This document shows positions 1-7,292 of a stretch of DNA of 21,955 nt, piece by piece. Under the pieces are notes generated by a model. That model searched no databases. It saw nothing but the letters and a program-made list of their open reading frames with translations, and was not told the origin of the DNA. The position numbers and the translations under genes are program-made. Positions within the stretch are counted from its first letter, which is position 1; each line of letters begins with the position of its first letter. Location: NCBI GenBank assembly GCA_035461525.1, contig DATHVD010000111.1, positions 1 to 21,955 of the forward strand, written 5' to 3'. The DNA comes from JAIBJN01 sp035461525. Lineage in GTDB: Bacteria; Actinomycetota; Thermoleophilia; Gaiellales; Gaiellaceae.

Positions 1-35
1 CGGCCACGGCCGGGGTCTGACCCCGGCCGTGGCCG
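1..35. repeat. REP-like palindrome, left flank of transposase
   Basis: Positions 1-17 and 19-35 are perfect reverse complements (17-bp arms, one-base centre). The core GGGGTCTGACCCC lies at 12-24. A close copy of positions 12-35 recurs in direct orientation at 691-714 with 22 of 24 bases identical, so the two copies bracket the transposase gene. Palindromes of this type are the usual companions of REP-associated tyrosine transposases. The window edge cuts the element, so its true left limit is unknown. Confidence 0.75.
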
Positions 36-109
36 GAGAGGACGGCGAATCCGTGCCGATTCTGTGGCATACGAAAAGGTCGGGTGGCTCAGCGTCTACC
101 GTGGGTGCT

Positions 110-673
110 GTGCCGAGACCGCCGCGCGTCCAGTTCCCCTCCGGGATCTTCCACCTGACGGGACGCGGGAATCGGCGCCAGCGCATCTACCTGGACGACC
201 ACGACTACGTCCTCTTCCTGCAGCTCCTCGACCGGCTGGCCGCCGGGCGCGGCTGGATCGGGTACGCGTACTGCCTCATGCCCAACCACTACCACCTCGT
301 CGTCCAGACCCCTCGACCGGATCTCTCCGCGGGCATGCAGTGGCTGAACGGCCGCTATGCGCAGATGTTCAACATCCGCCACGCGTTCGACGGTCATCTC
401 TTCCAGGGACGGTTCCACTCCGTCGTGGTGGAGAGCGACTGGCACCTGCTCGAGCTCGCCCGATACCTGCCGCGAAACCCGATCCGCGCCGGCCTCTGTC
501 GCCTTCCGGGAAGCTGGCCCTGGAGCAGCTATCTCCAGGTCGCCGGCGTCGAGAGTCCCCGCAGGTTCCTCGATACCGGGCAGGCGCTCGCGCCCTTCGG
601 AAAGACGCGTCCCCTCGCCCAGAAGGCGTACCGGAGGTTCGTGGAAGGGGACGCGATCGGCCCACAGGCATGA
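110..673 (+). CDS. REP-associated tyrosine transposase (Y1/IS200-like)
   Basis: This is a HUH-superfamily single-strand transposase that would nick REP-type hairpins through a catalytic tyrosine. Counted from the GTG at 110 (187 aa), the N-terminal HLTGRGN motif sits near residue 15, the metal-binding His-Tyr-His is H60-Y61-H62 in PNHYHL, and the likely nucleophile is Y83 in GRYAQMFN. The downstream GHLFQGRF, RYLPRNP and WPWSSY blocks are all typical of RAYT proteins. The frame stays open back to a GTG at 29, but that start would lie inside the flanking palindrome and adds a low-similarity leader, so 110 is preferred although no strong ribosome site is visible. The length is normal and no disruption is seen, so it may be active. 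The flanking GGGGTC(A/T)GACCCC palindromes are its probable substrates. Confidence 0.85.
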   Translation: MPRPPRVQFPSGIFHLTGRGNRRQRIYLDDHDYVLFLQLLDRLAAGRGWIGYAYCLMPNHYHLVVQTPRPDLSAGMQWLNGRYAQMFNIRHAFDGHLFQGRFHSVVVESDWHLLELARYLPRNPIRAGLCRLPGSWPWSSYLQVAGVESPRRFLDTGQALAPFGKTRPLAQKAYRRFVEGDAIGPQA

Positions 674-690
674 CCCTTTCGGACACGACA

Positions 691-714
691 GGGGTCAGAC
701 CCCGGGCGTGGCCG
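691..714. repeat. REP-like palindrome, right flank of transposase
   Basis: GGGGTCAGACCCC (691-703) is a palindrome with 6-bp arms. With the following bases it repeats the left-flank sequence 12-35 at 22 of 24 positions. It lies 18 nt beyond the transposase stop and just outside the maf stop codon, so it could also act as a hairpin at the end of the leftward operon's transcript. That second role is inference. Confidence 0.7.
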
Positions 715-725
715 TTCGGGACGGG

Positions 726-1319
726 TCAGCCGACGCCGTAGGCGCCCGGGAAGCGCTCCGCGAGGAGGCGGATCAGGACGGCGGCCGGGAGGCCGACGAC
801 GTTGAGGTAGTCGCCCTCGATGCGCTCGACGAGGCCGGCGCCGAGGCCCTGGACCGCGTAGGCGCCCGCACGGCCGCGCCATTCGCCCGCGGCGACGTAG
901 ACGGCCACGTCCCGCGGAGTGAGCGGCCGGAAGCCGACGCGGGTCTCCTCATGCCGCACCTCCTCCCAGCCCGGCGCGGCGAGGCAGAGACCCGAGACGA
1001 CCGTGTGCGTCTTCCCGCCGAGGCGGCCGAGCATCTCCGCCGCGTCCGCCTCCGTCTCCGCCTTCCCGAAGACCTCGCCGTCCAGCACGACCTCCGTGTC
1101 CACCGCGAGCACGGGCCGCCCGCCGGCCTCCGCCGCAATCGAGCGCGCCTTCCCGAGCGCGTGCGCGCGCACGACCTTCACCGGGGAGAGCCCCGGCTCG
1201 TCCACCTCCTCGTACCGGGGCGCGACGACGTCGAAGGGGAGCCCGAGCTGCTTCAGGATCGCGCGGCGCTGCGGCGACGTGGACGCGAGGAGGAGCGGTG
1301 CGGCGGGGGGAGCGCTCAA
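726..1319 (-). CDS. maf: Maf family nucleoside triphosphate pyrophosphatase
   Basis: Maf proteins hydrolyse non-canonical or modified nucleoside triphosphates to the monophosphate (house-cleaning) and have been linked to septum control. The N-terminal LASTSPQRR block (about residues 11-19) is the phosphate-binding signature. VDTEV holds the catalytic Asp (D74), and GKAETEADAAEML, GKTHTVVSG, YAVQG and GDYLNVVGLP follow in the family order. The chosen start is TTG at 1319 (197 aa, the usual family length), directly behind GGTGAGGAG. Longer in-frame starts would run into the methyltransferase gene and add a non-conserved arginine/glycine-rich leader. It is the last gene of the leftward operon, 4 nt after the methyltransferase stop. 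The usual ADTVV and GKP motifs appear as VDTEV and GKA, a mild deviation. Confidence 0.9.
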   Translation of the reverse strand: MSAPPAAPLLLASTSPQRRAILKQLGLPFDVVAPRYEEVDEPGLSPVKVVRAHALGKARSIAAEAGGRPVLAVDTEVVLDGEVFGKAETEADAAEMLGRLGGKTHTVVSGLCLAAPGWEEVRHEETRVGFRPLTPRDVAVYVAAGEWRGRAGAYAVQGLGAGLVERIEGDYLNVVGLPAAVLIRLLAERFPGAYGVG

Positions 1320-1323
1320 CTCC

Positions 1324-2091
1324 TCACCGGCGCCGCGCCCTCCAGATCTCCTCTGACGGCCAGCGCAGCGCCCACCAGCGCTCCGGCAGCCCGGCGAAGC
1401 GGTGCGGGGCGCCCTCGGCGGCCGGCCGCACCTCCACGAGGTCGACGACGTCAAAGCCGCTGCCGACGAGGAGCCGGATCCAGTCGCCGTGGCCGAGATG
1501 GAACTCGACGGCGTCCGTCCCGGCCCACTCGACGCGGTGCATGCCGAAGGACGGGCGCAGGAGCTCGGCGCCGGGAGGCTCTTCCTCCTCGGGCGCGCAG
1601 AGGATCGCGAGGAGGCCGTTGACGAGGAAGGCGAGCTCGCCGCCCGGCCGCAGGAGCCGGGCCGCCTCCGGGATCCAGGCGTACGGATCGGCCCAGATCG
1701 AGGCCCCGTACTCGGACAGCGCGAGGTCGAAGCTTGCGTCCGGGAGGGGCACGGCCTCCGCGCTCGCCTCGACGAGCGGGAACTCGAGCCCGAACTCCTC
1801 CTGCATCCTCCGGGCCGTCGCGAGCTGCGCCGGCGTCACGTCGACGCCGACGGGCCGCGCTCCCTGTCGCGCGAGCCAGGCGGAGACGTACGCGGTGCCG
1901 CAGCCGAGCTCGACGACGTCCAGCCCGGCGACCGAGGCGGGAAGAACGCGAAGCTCTCGCTCCGGGACGGCCCACACGCCCCACGCGAGCTCCTCCATGC
2001 GCCACTGGTCGGGCGCGGTCGCGGCATACTCGGGCGCCCAGGCCGTCCACTCCGAGCGGTTGCGACCGGCGTGCTCGGGTAGCCCGGCCAC
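1324..2091 (-). CDS. Class I SAM-dependent methyltransferase
   Basis: The protein (255 aa) has the class I Rossmann methyltransferase layout: motif I VVELGCGTA (about residues 59-67), acidic motif II GVDVTPAQL, motif III-like LPDASFDLALSEYG, and the post-motif LLRPGGELAFL. This is the small-molecule or ubiquinone-type Methyltransf_11 pattern. The substrate cannot be read from the sequence. The GTG start lies 6 nt after the ndk stop. It sits between two nucleotide-metabolism genes (ndk and maf), but that does not establish a link. An aromatic, acidic N-terminus (SEWTAWAPEYAATAPDQW) probably forms a lid. It is intact. Confidence 0.88.
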   Translation of the reverse strand: MAGLPEHAGRNRSEWTAWAPEYAATAPDQWRMEELAWGVWAVPERELRVLPASVAGLDVVELGCGTAYVSAWLARQGARPVGVDVTPAQLATARRMQEEFGLEFPLVEASAEAVPLPDASFDLALSEYGASIWADPYAWIPEAARLLRPGGELAFLVNGLLAILCAPEEEEPPGAELLRPSFGMHRVEWAGTDAVEFHLGHGDWIRLLVGSGFDVVDLVEVRPAAEGAPHRFAGLPERWWALRWPSEEIWRARRR

Positions 2092-2097
2092 CCGCTT

Positions 2098-2514
2098 TCA
2101 GACGAGCTCGCCGTCGGCGAACCAGAGCGCGATCTCGCGCTCCGCGGACTCCGGCGAGTCGGAACCGTGGACGAGGTTGTCGGGCATCGCCAGCGCGAGG
2201 TCGCCGCGGATCGTGCCGGGCGCGGAGTCCACGGGGTTCGTCGCGCCCATCGTCGTGCGGACGACCTTGATCGCGGACTCGCCCTCGAGGACGAGGGCCA
2301 GCGTCGGGGCCGACGTGATGAACTCCACGAGCTCGCCGAAGAACGGCTTCTCGACGTGCTCGGCGTAGTGGAGCTCGGCCAGGCTCCGGTCGACCTGCAC
2401 GAGCTTCGCGGCGCCCACCTTGAGGCCGCGGCGCTCGAAGCGCGAGAGGATCTCGCCGGCGACGCGACGGCCCATCGCGTCGGGCTTGATCAGGACGAGG
2501 GTGCGTTCCGCCAT
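2098..2514 (-). CDS. ndk: Nucleoside diphosphate kinase
   Basis: Ndk moves the gamma phosphate between nucleoside di- and triphosphates through a phosphohistidine. The 138-aa protein has the expected length. It opens with ERTLVLIKPDAMGR, contains the substrate-binding RTTMGATNPVDSAPGTIRGD block, and carries the catalytic histidine H116 in NLVHGSDSPESAEREI. The ATG at 2514 is preceded by GAGGA. It overlaps the upstream 65-aa membrane-protein gene by 25 nt, suggesting translational coupling. In many actinobacteria ndk lies downstream of valS-folC with a small membrane-protein gene between. That order is kept here with three small genes in the gap. Confidence 0.97.
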   Translation of the reverse strand: MAERTLVLIKPDAMGRRVAGEILSRFERRGLKVGAAKLVQVDRSLAELHYAEHVEKPFFGELVEFITSAPTLALVLEGESAIKVVRTTMGATNPVDSAPGTIRGDLALAMPDNLVHGSDSPESAEREIALWFADGELV

Positions 2515-2687
2515 TCCTCGACCCGAGCCGACGCCTCGTCCTCCCGCTTCTTTGCCCTCCAGAACACCCAGCAGACGCCGCCGAGCACGCCCCAGGGGAT
2601 CAGCATCGCCACGAGCGCGACGAGCGTGATCGCGAGCGACCCGTCGTCGGCCCCGCCCTGCGGGTGCATCTGCGCGAGGAGCTGCAC
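2490..2687 (-). CDS. Small single-pass membrane protein (65 aa), unknown function
   Basis: Not recognised as a named family. The product has a short N-terminus, one strongly hydrophobic helix (about residues 18-43, containing LVALVAMLIPWGVLGGVCWVFW) and a charged cytoplasmic tail (RAKKREDEASARVEEW), consistent with an inner-membrane helix under the positive-inside rule. The start is GTG at 2687, 9 nt after the zinc-ribbon stop. An ATG at 2669 would give 59 aa and is an alternative. The 3' end overlaps ndk by 25 nt. Its tight fit in the operon and a reading frame compatible with both neighbours argue that it is real. Confidence 0.7.
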   Translation of the reverse strand: MQLLAQMHPQGGADDGSLAITLVALVAMLIPWGVLGGVCWVFWRAKKREDEASARVEEWRNAPSS

Positions 2688-2696
2688 CCCGAGAGC

Positions 2697-3221
2697 TTAG
2701 CCCGAGAGATTCTCGACGGCGCGCGGCGACTCGACCGGCGTCTCGCAGTGCGGGCACATCTGCCAGAGCGGCTCGAGCGGCGCGTTGCACCGGCGGCACG
2801 CGTCCTTGAGCTTCGTCGTGCACACAGGGCAGGAGAGGAAGCTCGGCTCGATCGCCGCGCGGCAGACCGGGCAGCGCTCGGCGGTGTCGAGGCTCTCCTC
2901 CATCGCCTTGATCTCGAGCTCGCGCTCGCGGACGTCTTCGAGGTACTCGGGCGGGCGGAAGAACATGTAGAGGAGCGGCCCGACGAAGGGCGGGAAGATG
3001 CCGAGCGCGACCGCCATCGCCAGGAGCCACGGGTCCTCGATCCGCCGGCGCGCGTCCTTGTACACCCAGTAGGCCGACGCGAGCCAGAAGACGACGAGGA
3101 AGAAGAGCGTCACGTTCCGCATGACGAGCCAGACTTCCGAGTCGAAGAAATCCCGGAAGAAGTCCAGCGGGTCGCTCGTGTCCTCCGTCGTCTGTGCGAG
3201 AAGTATGTGGAAGCGAGTCAC
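2697..3221 (-). CDS. Membrane protein with C-terminal double zinc ribbon
   Basis: The 174-aa product has two predicted membrane segments (about residues 34-54 and 66-88), a short charged linker (YLEDVRERELEIKAMEES), and two treble-cysteine-pair modules. The cysteines are C117/C120 with C131/C134 and C142/C145 with C156/C159, a double zinc-ribbon (DZANK-like) arrangement that would face the cytoplasm. The start is GTG at 3221, with AGGAAAG at 3236-3230 spaced 8 nt away. This GTG overlaps the stop of the 37-aa gene as GTGA, a coupling junction. The specific function is unknown. Such domains often mediate protein or nucleic-acid contacts, so a membrane-tethered adaptor is a reasonable inference only. 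It sits where many actinobacteria carry a small DUF4233-type membrane protein between folC and ndk. Confidence 0.85.
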   Translation of the reverse strand: MTRFHILLAQTTEDTSDPLDFFRDFFDSEVWLVMRNVTLFFLVVFWLASAYWVYKDARRRIEDPWLLAMAVALGIFPPFVGPLLYMFFRPPEYLEDVRERELEIKAMEESLDTAERCPVCRAAIEPSFLSCPVCTTKLKDACRRCNAPLEPLWQMCPHCETPVESPRAVENLSG

Positions 3222-3331
3222 AGGAGCATCTTTCCTACGAACCACCCTGCGCCAAACGAGATCGCCGCGATCGCACAGAGTACGACCGCCGCGAGGACGA
3301 TGACGCTCAGGCGCTCGCCGACGCTTGCCAT
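3218..3331 (-). CDS. 37-aa membrane micro-protein between folC and zinc-ribbon gene
   Basis: A short frame encodes 37 residues starting MASVGERLS and consisting almost entirely of one hydrophobic helix (VIVLAAVVLCAIAAISFGAG), with a short WFVGKMLL tail. Its ATG lies 25 nt inside the 3' end of folC, and its TGA overlaps the GTG of the zinc-ribbon gene in a four-base GTGA junction. This fills an otherwise unexplained 85-nt gap and gives unbroken overlap from valS to the zinc-ribbon gene. No strong ribosome site is visible, so translation would rely on coupling to folC. The family is unknown. The main doubt is its small size. Confidence 0.55.
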   Translation of the reverse strand: MASVGERLSVIVLAAVVLCAIAAISFGAGWFVGKMLL

Positions 3332-4440
3332 GGTAGACACGAAGAGCGGACGGATGCGAGGTCGGCCAGCAGGGTCAGCGACCCCGTGACGAGGACGGCG
3401 CCTTCCGGGCCGGCGAGCTCGCGGGCCCGCCCAAGCGCCGGGCAGGGGTCAGAGATCGCCTCCACGCGCGCGAAGTACGGGCGGCCGAGAGCGGCCAACT
3501 CGTCGGCTGGAACCGCACGCGGGCTCGACGACGCAGTAGCGACGAGGGTGTCGCCGAGCGCGGAGAGCCCGGCCAGCATCCCGGCCGCGTCCTTGTCGGC
3601 GAGGATCCCCGCCACGACGACCCAGTCGGCCGTCGGCAGGCGCGCGAGCAGGTAGCCAACGCCCGCGACGTTGTGAGCGCCGTCCCTGATCTCGAGGGGT
3701 GACTCGGACACGCGCTCGAGCCGGCCGGGAACGCGCACGTCCGCCAGCGGCGCCGGGTCGACGTCGCGCTCGCAGAAGACGGATGCGGCCGCGTGCGCGA
3801 GCGCGGCACTGGAGCCGGAGACCACGGTCACGCCCACGGCGCCGGCCGCGCGGGCGGCCTCCTCCCACTCCGCCTCGCCGAGGACGACCTGCGCGCCCGC
3901 CCGCGCAACGGCGAGCTTCTCGGCCGCGATCGCCTCCCGCGTCCGCCCCAGCACCTCCATGTGCTCGCGGGCGACGTTCGTGAGGACGACGACGCGGGCG
4001 TCGAGGACGTTGGTCGCGTCGAGGCGGCCGCCGAGCCCGGCCTCGACGATCGCCACGTCGACGCCCGCCTCCGCGAACTCGACAAGAGCCGCGGCGGTCA
4101 GGGCCTCGAACTGAGTCGCGCCGACCGCCTCCGCGTGCTCGCGGACGCGCGCGAGCGCGCGCTCCAGGTCCGCGTTCCGGCCTTGGACGCGGATCCGCTC
4201 GGCCCAGGAGAGGACGTGCGGCGACGTGTACGCGCCGGTGCGGAGGCCCTCCGCCTCGAGCAGGGCCTCGATCATCCGTACGGTCGTCGTCTTGCCGTTC
4301 GACCCGACGACGTGGATCGCCGGATAGCGCCGCTGCGGCTCGCCGAGGCGGGAGAGGAGCGCCACGATGCGCTCGAGCCCGAACTCCTCCGGCCAGGGGG
4401 TGAGGCTCCGGACCCAGCCGGTGTGGGGCGTCTCACCCAC
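3307..4440 (-). CDS. folC: Folylpolyglutamate synthase / dihydrofolate synthase
   Basis: FolC is a Mur-ligase-fold ATP-dependent enzyme that adds glutamate to dihydropteroate or folates. The 377-aa protein shows the P-loop VVGSNGKTTT (about residues 44-53), TGAYTSPHVLSWAERIRV (the FolC omega-loop region), VEAGLGGRLDATNV, REHMEVLG with the divalent-metal/ATP region, and DGAHNVAG in the C-terminal ligase domain. It is somewhat shorter than the usual 420-450 aa. The shortening is mostly in loops and no motif is missing. The usual DH of the TDH-x-x-x-LG motif is EH here. The GTG start overlaps the end of valS by 8 nt and its 3' end overlaps the micro-protein gene, so it is in the middle of one operon. 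Confidence 0.93.
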   Translation of the reverse strand: MGETPHTGWVRSLTPWPEEFGLERIVALLSRLGEPQRRYPAIHVVGSNGKTTTVRMIEALLEAEGLRTGAYTSPHVLSWAERIRVQGRNADLERALARVREHAEAVGATQFEALTAAALVEFAEAGVDVAIVEAGLGGRLDATNVLDARVVVLTNVAREHMEVLGRTREAIAAEKLAVARAGAQVVLGEAEWEEAARAAGAVGVTVVSGSSAALAHAAASVFCERDVDPAPLADVRVPGRLERVSESPLEIRDGAHNVAGVGYLLARLPTADWVVVAGILADKDAAGMLAGLSALGDTLVATASSSPRAVPADELAALGRPYFARVEAISDPCPALGRARELAGPEGAVLVTGSLTLLADLASVRSSCLPWQASASA

Positions 4441-6853
4441 CGAGTGCGGCGAGCTCGCGCCGGTAGCGCTCGAGCTTCTCGCGCTCGCCCTCGACGACGT
4501 CGGGGGGAGCGTTGGCGACGAACCGCTCGTTGCCGAGCTTGCCCTCGGCGCGGGCGACCTCCTTGCGCAGGCGCGCGACCTCGGCGGCGGCGTCGCCGTT
4601 CGCGGGCGCCCGGTCGGGCCGGACGACGGCGGCGAAGATGCGCCGCTCCTCCTCCCCCCCGAGCTCGACGAGGACGCCGCTGCGCCGGAAGATCGCCGCC
4701 GCGTCGCGCACTCGCTCGAGGACGCCGACGTCCGCGGCGAAGCGTCCGTCGGGCTCGGGCCAGGGCGAGACGACGAGCCGGGCCTCGCGCGCGGGCAGCT
4801 GCGACCAGATCTCCTCGGTCACGTGCGGGAGCACCGGGTGGAGGAGCGCGAGGAGCCGTTCGAGCGCGGCGAGCGCCGTCGCGCGCGCGTCCTCGTCGCC
4901 CTCGTAGAGCCGCGGCTTGATCGCCTCTGCGTACCAGTCGCAGAAGTCGTCGAAGGTGAGCCGGTAGAGGGCCTTCACCGCCGCGGCGAAGTCGAAGCCG
5001 GCCCAGGCCTCCTCGACGTCGGCGCGGGCGGCGTCGAGGCGGGCGAGGATCCACCGCTCCTCGAGCGCGCGCGGGCGCGCCGCGGGCGAGGCATCGCCGG
5101 CGTTGGCGAGCAGGAGCCGGGAGACGTTCCAGAGCTTCACCGCCAGCTTCCGCCCCTCCTCGACCATGCCCTCGGCGAAGCGAACGTCCTGGGTCGAGGA
5201 CATCTTCAGGAGCCCGTAGCGGGTCGCGTCGGCGCCGTGGGCGGCGATGACGTCGAGCGGGTCGATGCCGGTGCCGAGGCTCTTCGACATGCGCCGCCCG
5301 TCGGGGGCGAGCACCGTCGAGTGGATGATCACGTCCTCGAAGGGGACGTCGCCGACGAGCTCGAGTCCAGTCCAGATCATGCGGTTGACCCAGAGGCGGA
5401 TGATCTCGCGCGCGGTCGAGTTGACATGGCCCGGGTAGTAGCGTCGGAGGTCGTCGGTCTCCTCCGGCCAGCCGAGCGTGGCGAAGGGCCAGAGCGCGGA
5501 CGAGAACCAGGTGTCGAGGACGTCCGGGTCGCGCTCGAGCTCGCGCGAGCCGCACTCCGCGCAGGCCTCCGGCGGCGGCCACGCGCAGGTCGCGTGCCCG
5601 TCCGGGCAGTACCAGATCGGAAGCTGGTGCCCCCACCAGAGCTGCCGGGAGACGTTCCAGTCCGGGATCTCCTCGAAGGAGCGAATCGCGAACGCGTGCT
5701 GGGACTCCGGGTGGTATCGGACGCGCCGCTTGCGCAGCGCGACGAGGGCGGGCTGCCGCGGCTCCTCCATCGCGCACCACCACTGGAGGGAGACGAGCGG
5801 CTCGATGCGGGTGTGGCAGCGCTCGCAGGTGCCGACGTTGTGGCGGTAGTGCTCGCGCTTCTCCAGCTGGCCGCGCTCGCGCAGCCACGCCACGACCGCC
5901 TCGTCGGCCTCGGCCTGCGTCCGTCCGGCAAGCGCGCCCGCCTCGTCGTTCATCCTCCCGTCCGGGCCGACGACGGTGACGACCGGGAGCCCGTGGCGCT
6001 CCCCGATCTCGAAGTCGGTCGGGTCGTGGCCGGGAGTGATCTTGAGCGCGCCGGTGCCGAACTCGGGATCGACGAGCTCGTCCGCGATTACGGGCACGCG
6101 GCGCTCGAGGAACGGCACGACGACCTCGCGGCCGACGGCGCCGCGGTAACGCTCGTCCTCGGGGTGCACGGCCACGGCGACGTCCGCGAGGATCGTCGCC
6201 GGCCGCACGGTGGCGACCGTGAGCCAGCCGGAGCCGCCCGCGAACGGGTAGCGCGCGTAGGTGAGCGCGTCGTCCATCGGCTCGTGGACGACCTCGAGGT
6301 CCGAGATGGCCGTCTCGTGGAACGGGCACCAGTTGACGATCCGGTTCGCGCGGTACATCCAGCCGCGCTCCCAGCAGTGGGCGAAGAAGCGCATGACCGC
6401 CTCGACGTAGGCGTCGTCCATCGTGAAGCGCTCGCGGTCGTAGGCGAGCGAGGCGCCGAGTCGGCGGTACTGGCCCATGATCGTGCGGCCGGTGTCCTCG
6501 AGGTGGCGCCAGACGCGCTCGACGAAGGCCTCGCGGCCGATCTCCTTGCGCGAGGTGCCCTCGGCGACGAGCTGCTTCTCGACGACGTTCTGGGTCGAGA
6601 TGCCCGCGTGGTCGTAGCCCGGCTGCCAGAGCGTGTCGAAGCCGCGCATGCGGTGCCAGCGGACGAGCACGTCCTGGATGGCGCCGTTCAGGGCGTGGCC
6701 CATGTGCAGCGCACCGGTCACGTTCGGGGGCGGGACGCAGATGACGAACGTCTCGTCGCGCCGCCTTCCGGCGCCCGCGCGGAAGAGCCCCTCGGCCTCC
6801 CACGTCTCCTGCCAGCGCGGCTCGACGTCCTCGGGGCGGTACGTCGGCTCCAT
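4433..6853 (-). CDS. valS: Valyl-tRNA synthetase
   Basis: This class I aminoacyl-tRNA synthetase charges tRNA-Val. The HIGH signature is H50-M-G-H53 in ALHMGHALN. The KMSKS loop is RRMSKS near residue 520. The CP1 editing domain lies between, with GTGALKITPGHDPTDFEIG as its threonine-editing pocket region. Cysteine pairs CERC and CPDGH...CAEC match metal knuckles seen in many ValRS. The C-terminus ends in the ValRS arginine/lysine-rich coiled coil (from about residue 745: VARLRKEVARAEGKL...). At 806 aa it is compact but complete. GTG at 6856 directly precedes the ATG at 6853; either could be used. TAGAAT at 6868-6863 would place the transcript start at or next to the GTG, giving a leaderless mRNA. 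It overlaps folC by 8 nt and heads the operon down to maf. Confidence 0.97.
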   Translation of the reverse strand: MEPTYRPEDVEPRWQETWEAEGLFRAGAGRRRDETFVICVPPPNVTGALHMGHALNGAIQDVLVRWHRMRGFDTLWQPGYDHAGISTQNVVEKQLVAEGTSRKEIGREAFVERVWRHLEDTGRTIMGQYRRLGASLAYDRERFTMDDAYVEAVMRFFAHCWERGWMYRANRIVNWCPFHETAISDLEVVHEPMDDALTYARYPFAGGSGWLTVATVRPATILADVAVAVHPEDERYRGAVGREVVVPFLERRVPVIADELVDPEFGTGALKITPGHDPTDFEIGERHGLPVVTVVGPDGRMNDEAGALAGRTQAEADEAVVAWLRERGQLEKREHYRHNVGTCERCHTRIEPLVSLQWWCAMEEPRQPALVALRKRRVRYHPESQHAFAIRSFEEIPDWNVSRQLWWGHQLPIWYCPDGHATCAWPPPEACAECGSRELERDPDVLDTWFSSALWPFATLGWPEETDDLRRYYPGHVNSTAREIIRLWVNRMIWTGLELVGDVPFEDVIIHSTVLAPDGRRMSKSLGTGIDPLDVIAAHGADATRYGLLKMSSTQDVRFAEGMVEEGRKLAVKLWNVSRLLLANAGDASPAARPRALEERWILARLDAARADVEEAWAGFDFAAAVKALYRLTFDDFCDWYAEAIKPRLYEGDEDARATALAALERLLALLHPVLPHVTEEIWSQLPAREARLVVSPWPEPDGRFAADVGVLERVRDAAAIFRRSGVLVELGGEEERRIFAAVVRPDRAPANGDAAAEVARLRKEVARAEGKLGNERFVANAPPDVVEGEREKLERYRRELAALGG

Positions 6854-6862
6854 CACCGCCTG

Positions 6863-6868
6863 ATTCTA
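6863..6868 (-). promoter_or_regulatory. Putative leaderless -10 box for valS operon
   Basis: On the minus strand TAGAAT is followed by six bases (CAGGCG) and then GTG-ATG, placing the expected transcription start at the start codon. No convincing -35 hexamer is seen 16-19 nt upstream. The same TANNNT plus 6-7 nt arrangement occurs before three other genes in this window. Confidence 0.45.
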
Positions 6869-6886
6869 CGGGCGCGCGATGCGCGC

Positions 6887-7262
6887 TCAGCCGCGGAGAG
6901 TACGGTCGATCGCCGCGAGGAGCTCATGGTGGTCGAACGGCTGCTGGAAGACCGCGGTCGCGCCCGCGCCCGCGAGCTCGCCCCGCTCCGAGGCGACGTC
7001 GTGCGCGCGGTGATGATCACGATCGGGATCCCCTCGAGGGCAGGCACGGCGCCTGAAGCCTCTCCATCACGAGCCGCCCGTCGCCGGGCGGGGAAGCCGA
7101 GATCGAGCAGGATCAGGTCGGGCGACTCCCTGCGCGCGACGTTGACGACGGCGATCGCGTCGCCCGCGAAGACCGTTTCGTAGCCGTCCGTCTTCAGCCG
7201 GTGCCGGAGCAGGCGCCCGATGTCGTGGACGTCGTCGACGATCAGATCTTGGCTTTCGGCAT
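6887..7262 (-). pseudogene. Response regulator receiver domain, frameshifted pseudogene
   Basis: Piecing three frames together gives a CheY-like receiver: MPKAKI, then IVDDVHDIGRLLRHRLK, ESPDLILLDLGFPA with the phospho-acceptor Asp, GDGRLVMERLQA, PALEGIPIVIITAR with the conserved Thr, and AVFQQPFDHHELLAAIDRTL at the C-terminus. Four single-base indels are needed: near 7245 (creating TGA after MPKAKI), 7085-7091, 7043-7055 and 7001. The invariant Lys of the KPF motif is Gln here (QQPF), a further sign of decay. There is no output domain, so it was a stand-alone receiver. It lies 33 nt upstream of valS on the same strand and back to back with the TPR-cyclase gene. Clustered sequencing error is the alternative, but flanking genes are clean. 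Confidence 0.85.
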
Positions 7263-7280
7263 CCGGCTCGGGCAGACTTC

Positions 7281-7286
7281 TAGCAT
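7281..7286 (+). promoter_or_regulatory. Putative leaderless -10 box for TPR-cyclase gene
   Basis: TAGCAT is followed by GAGGGG and then the ATG at 7293, so transcription would begin at or next to the start codon. GAGGGG could alternatively act as a closely spaced ribosome site. Only 30 nt separate the two divergent start codons here. Confidence 0.4.
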
Positions 7287-7292
7287 GAGGGG

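Noticed and set aside
4367..7183. 938-codon open frame on the plus strand opposite valS
   Set aside because: It is antisense to a gene with all ValRS motifs; the composition is Arg/Glu/Val-rich shadow coding typical of high-GC DNA.
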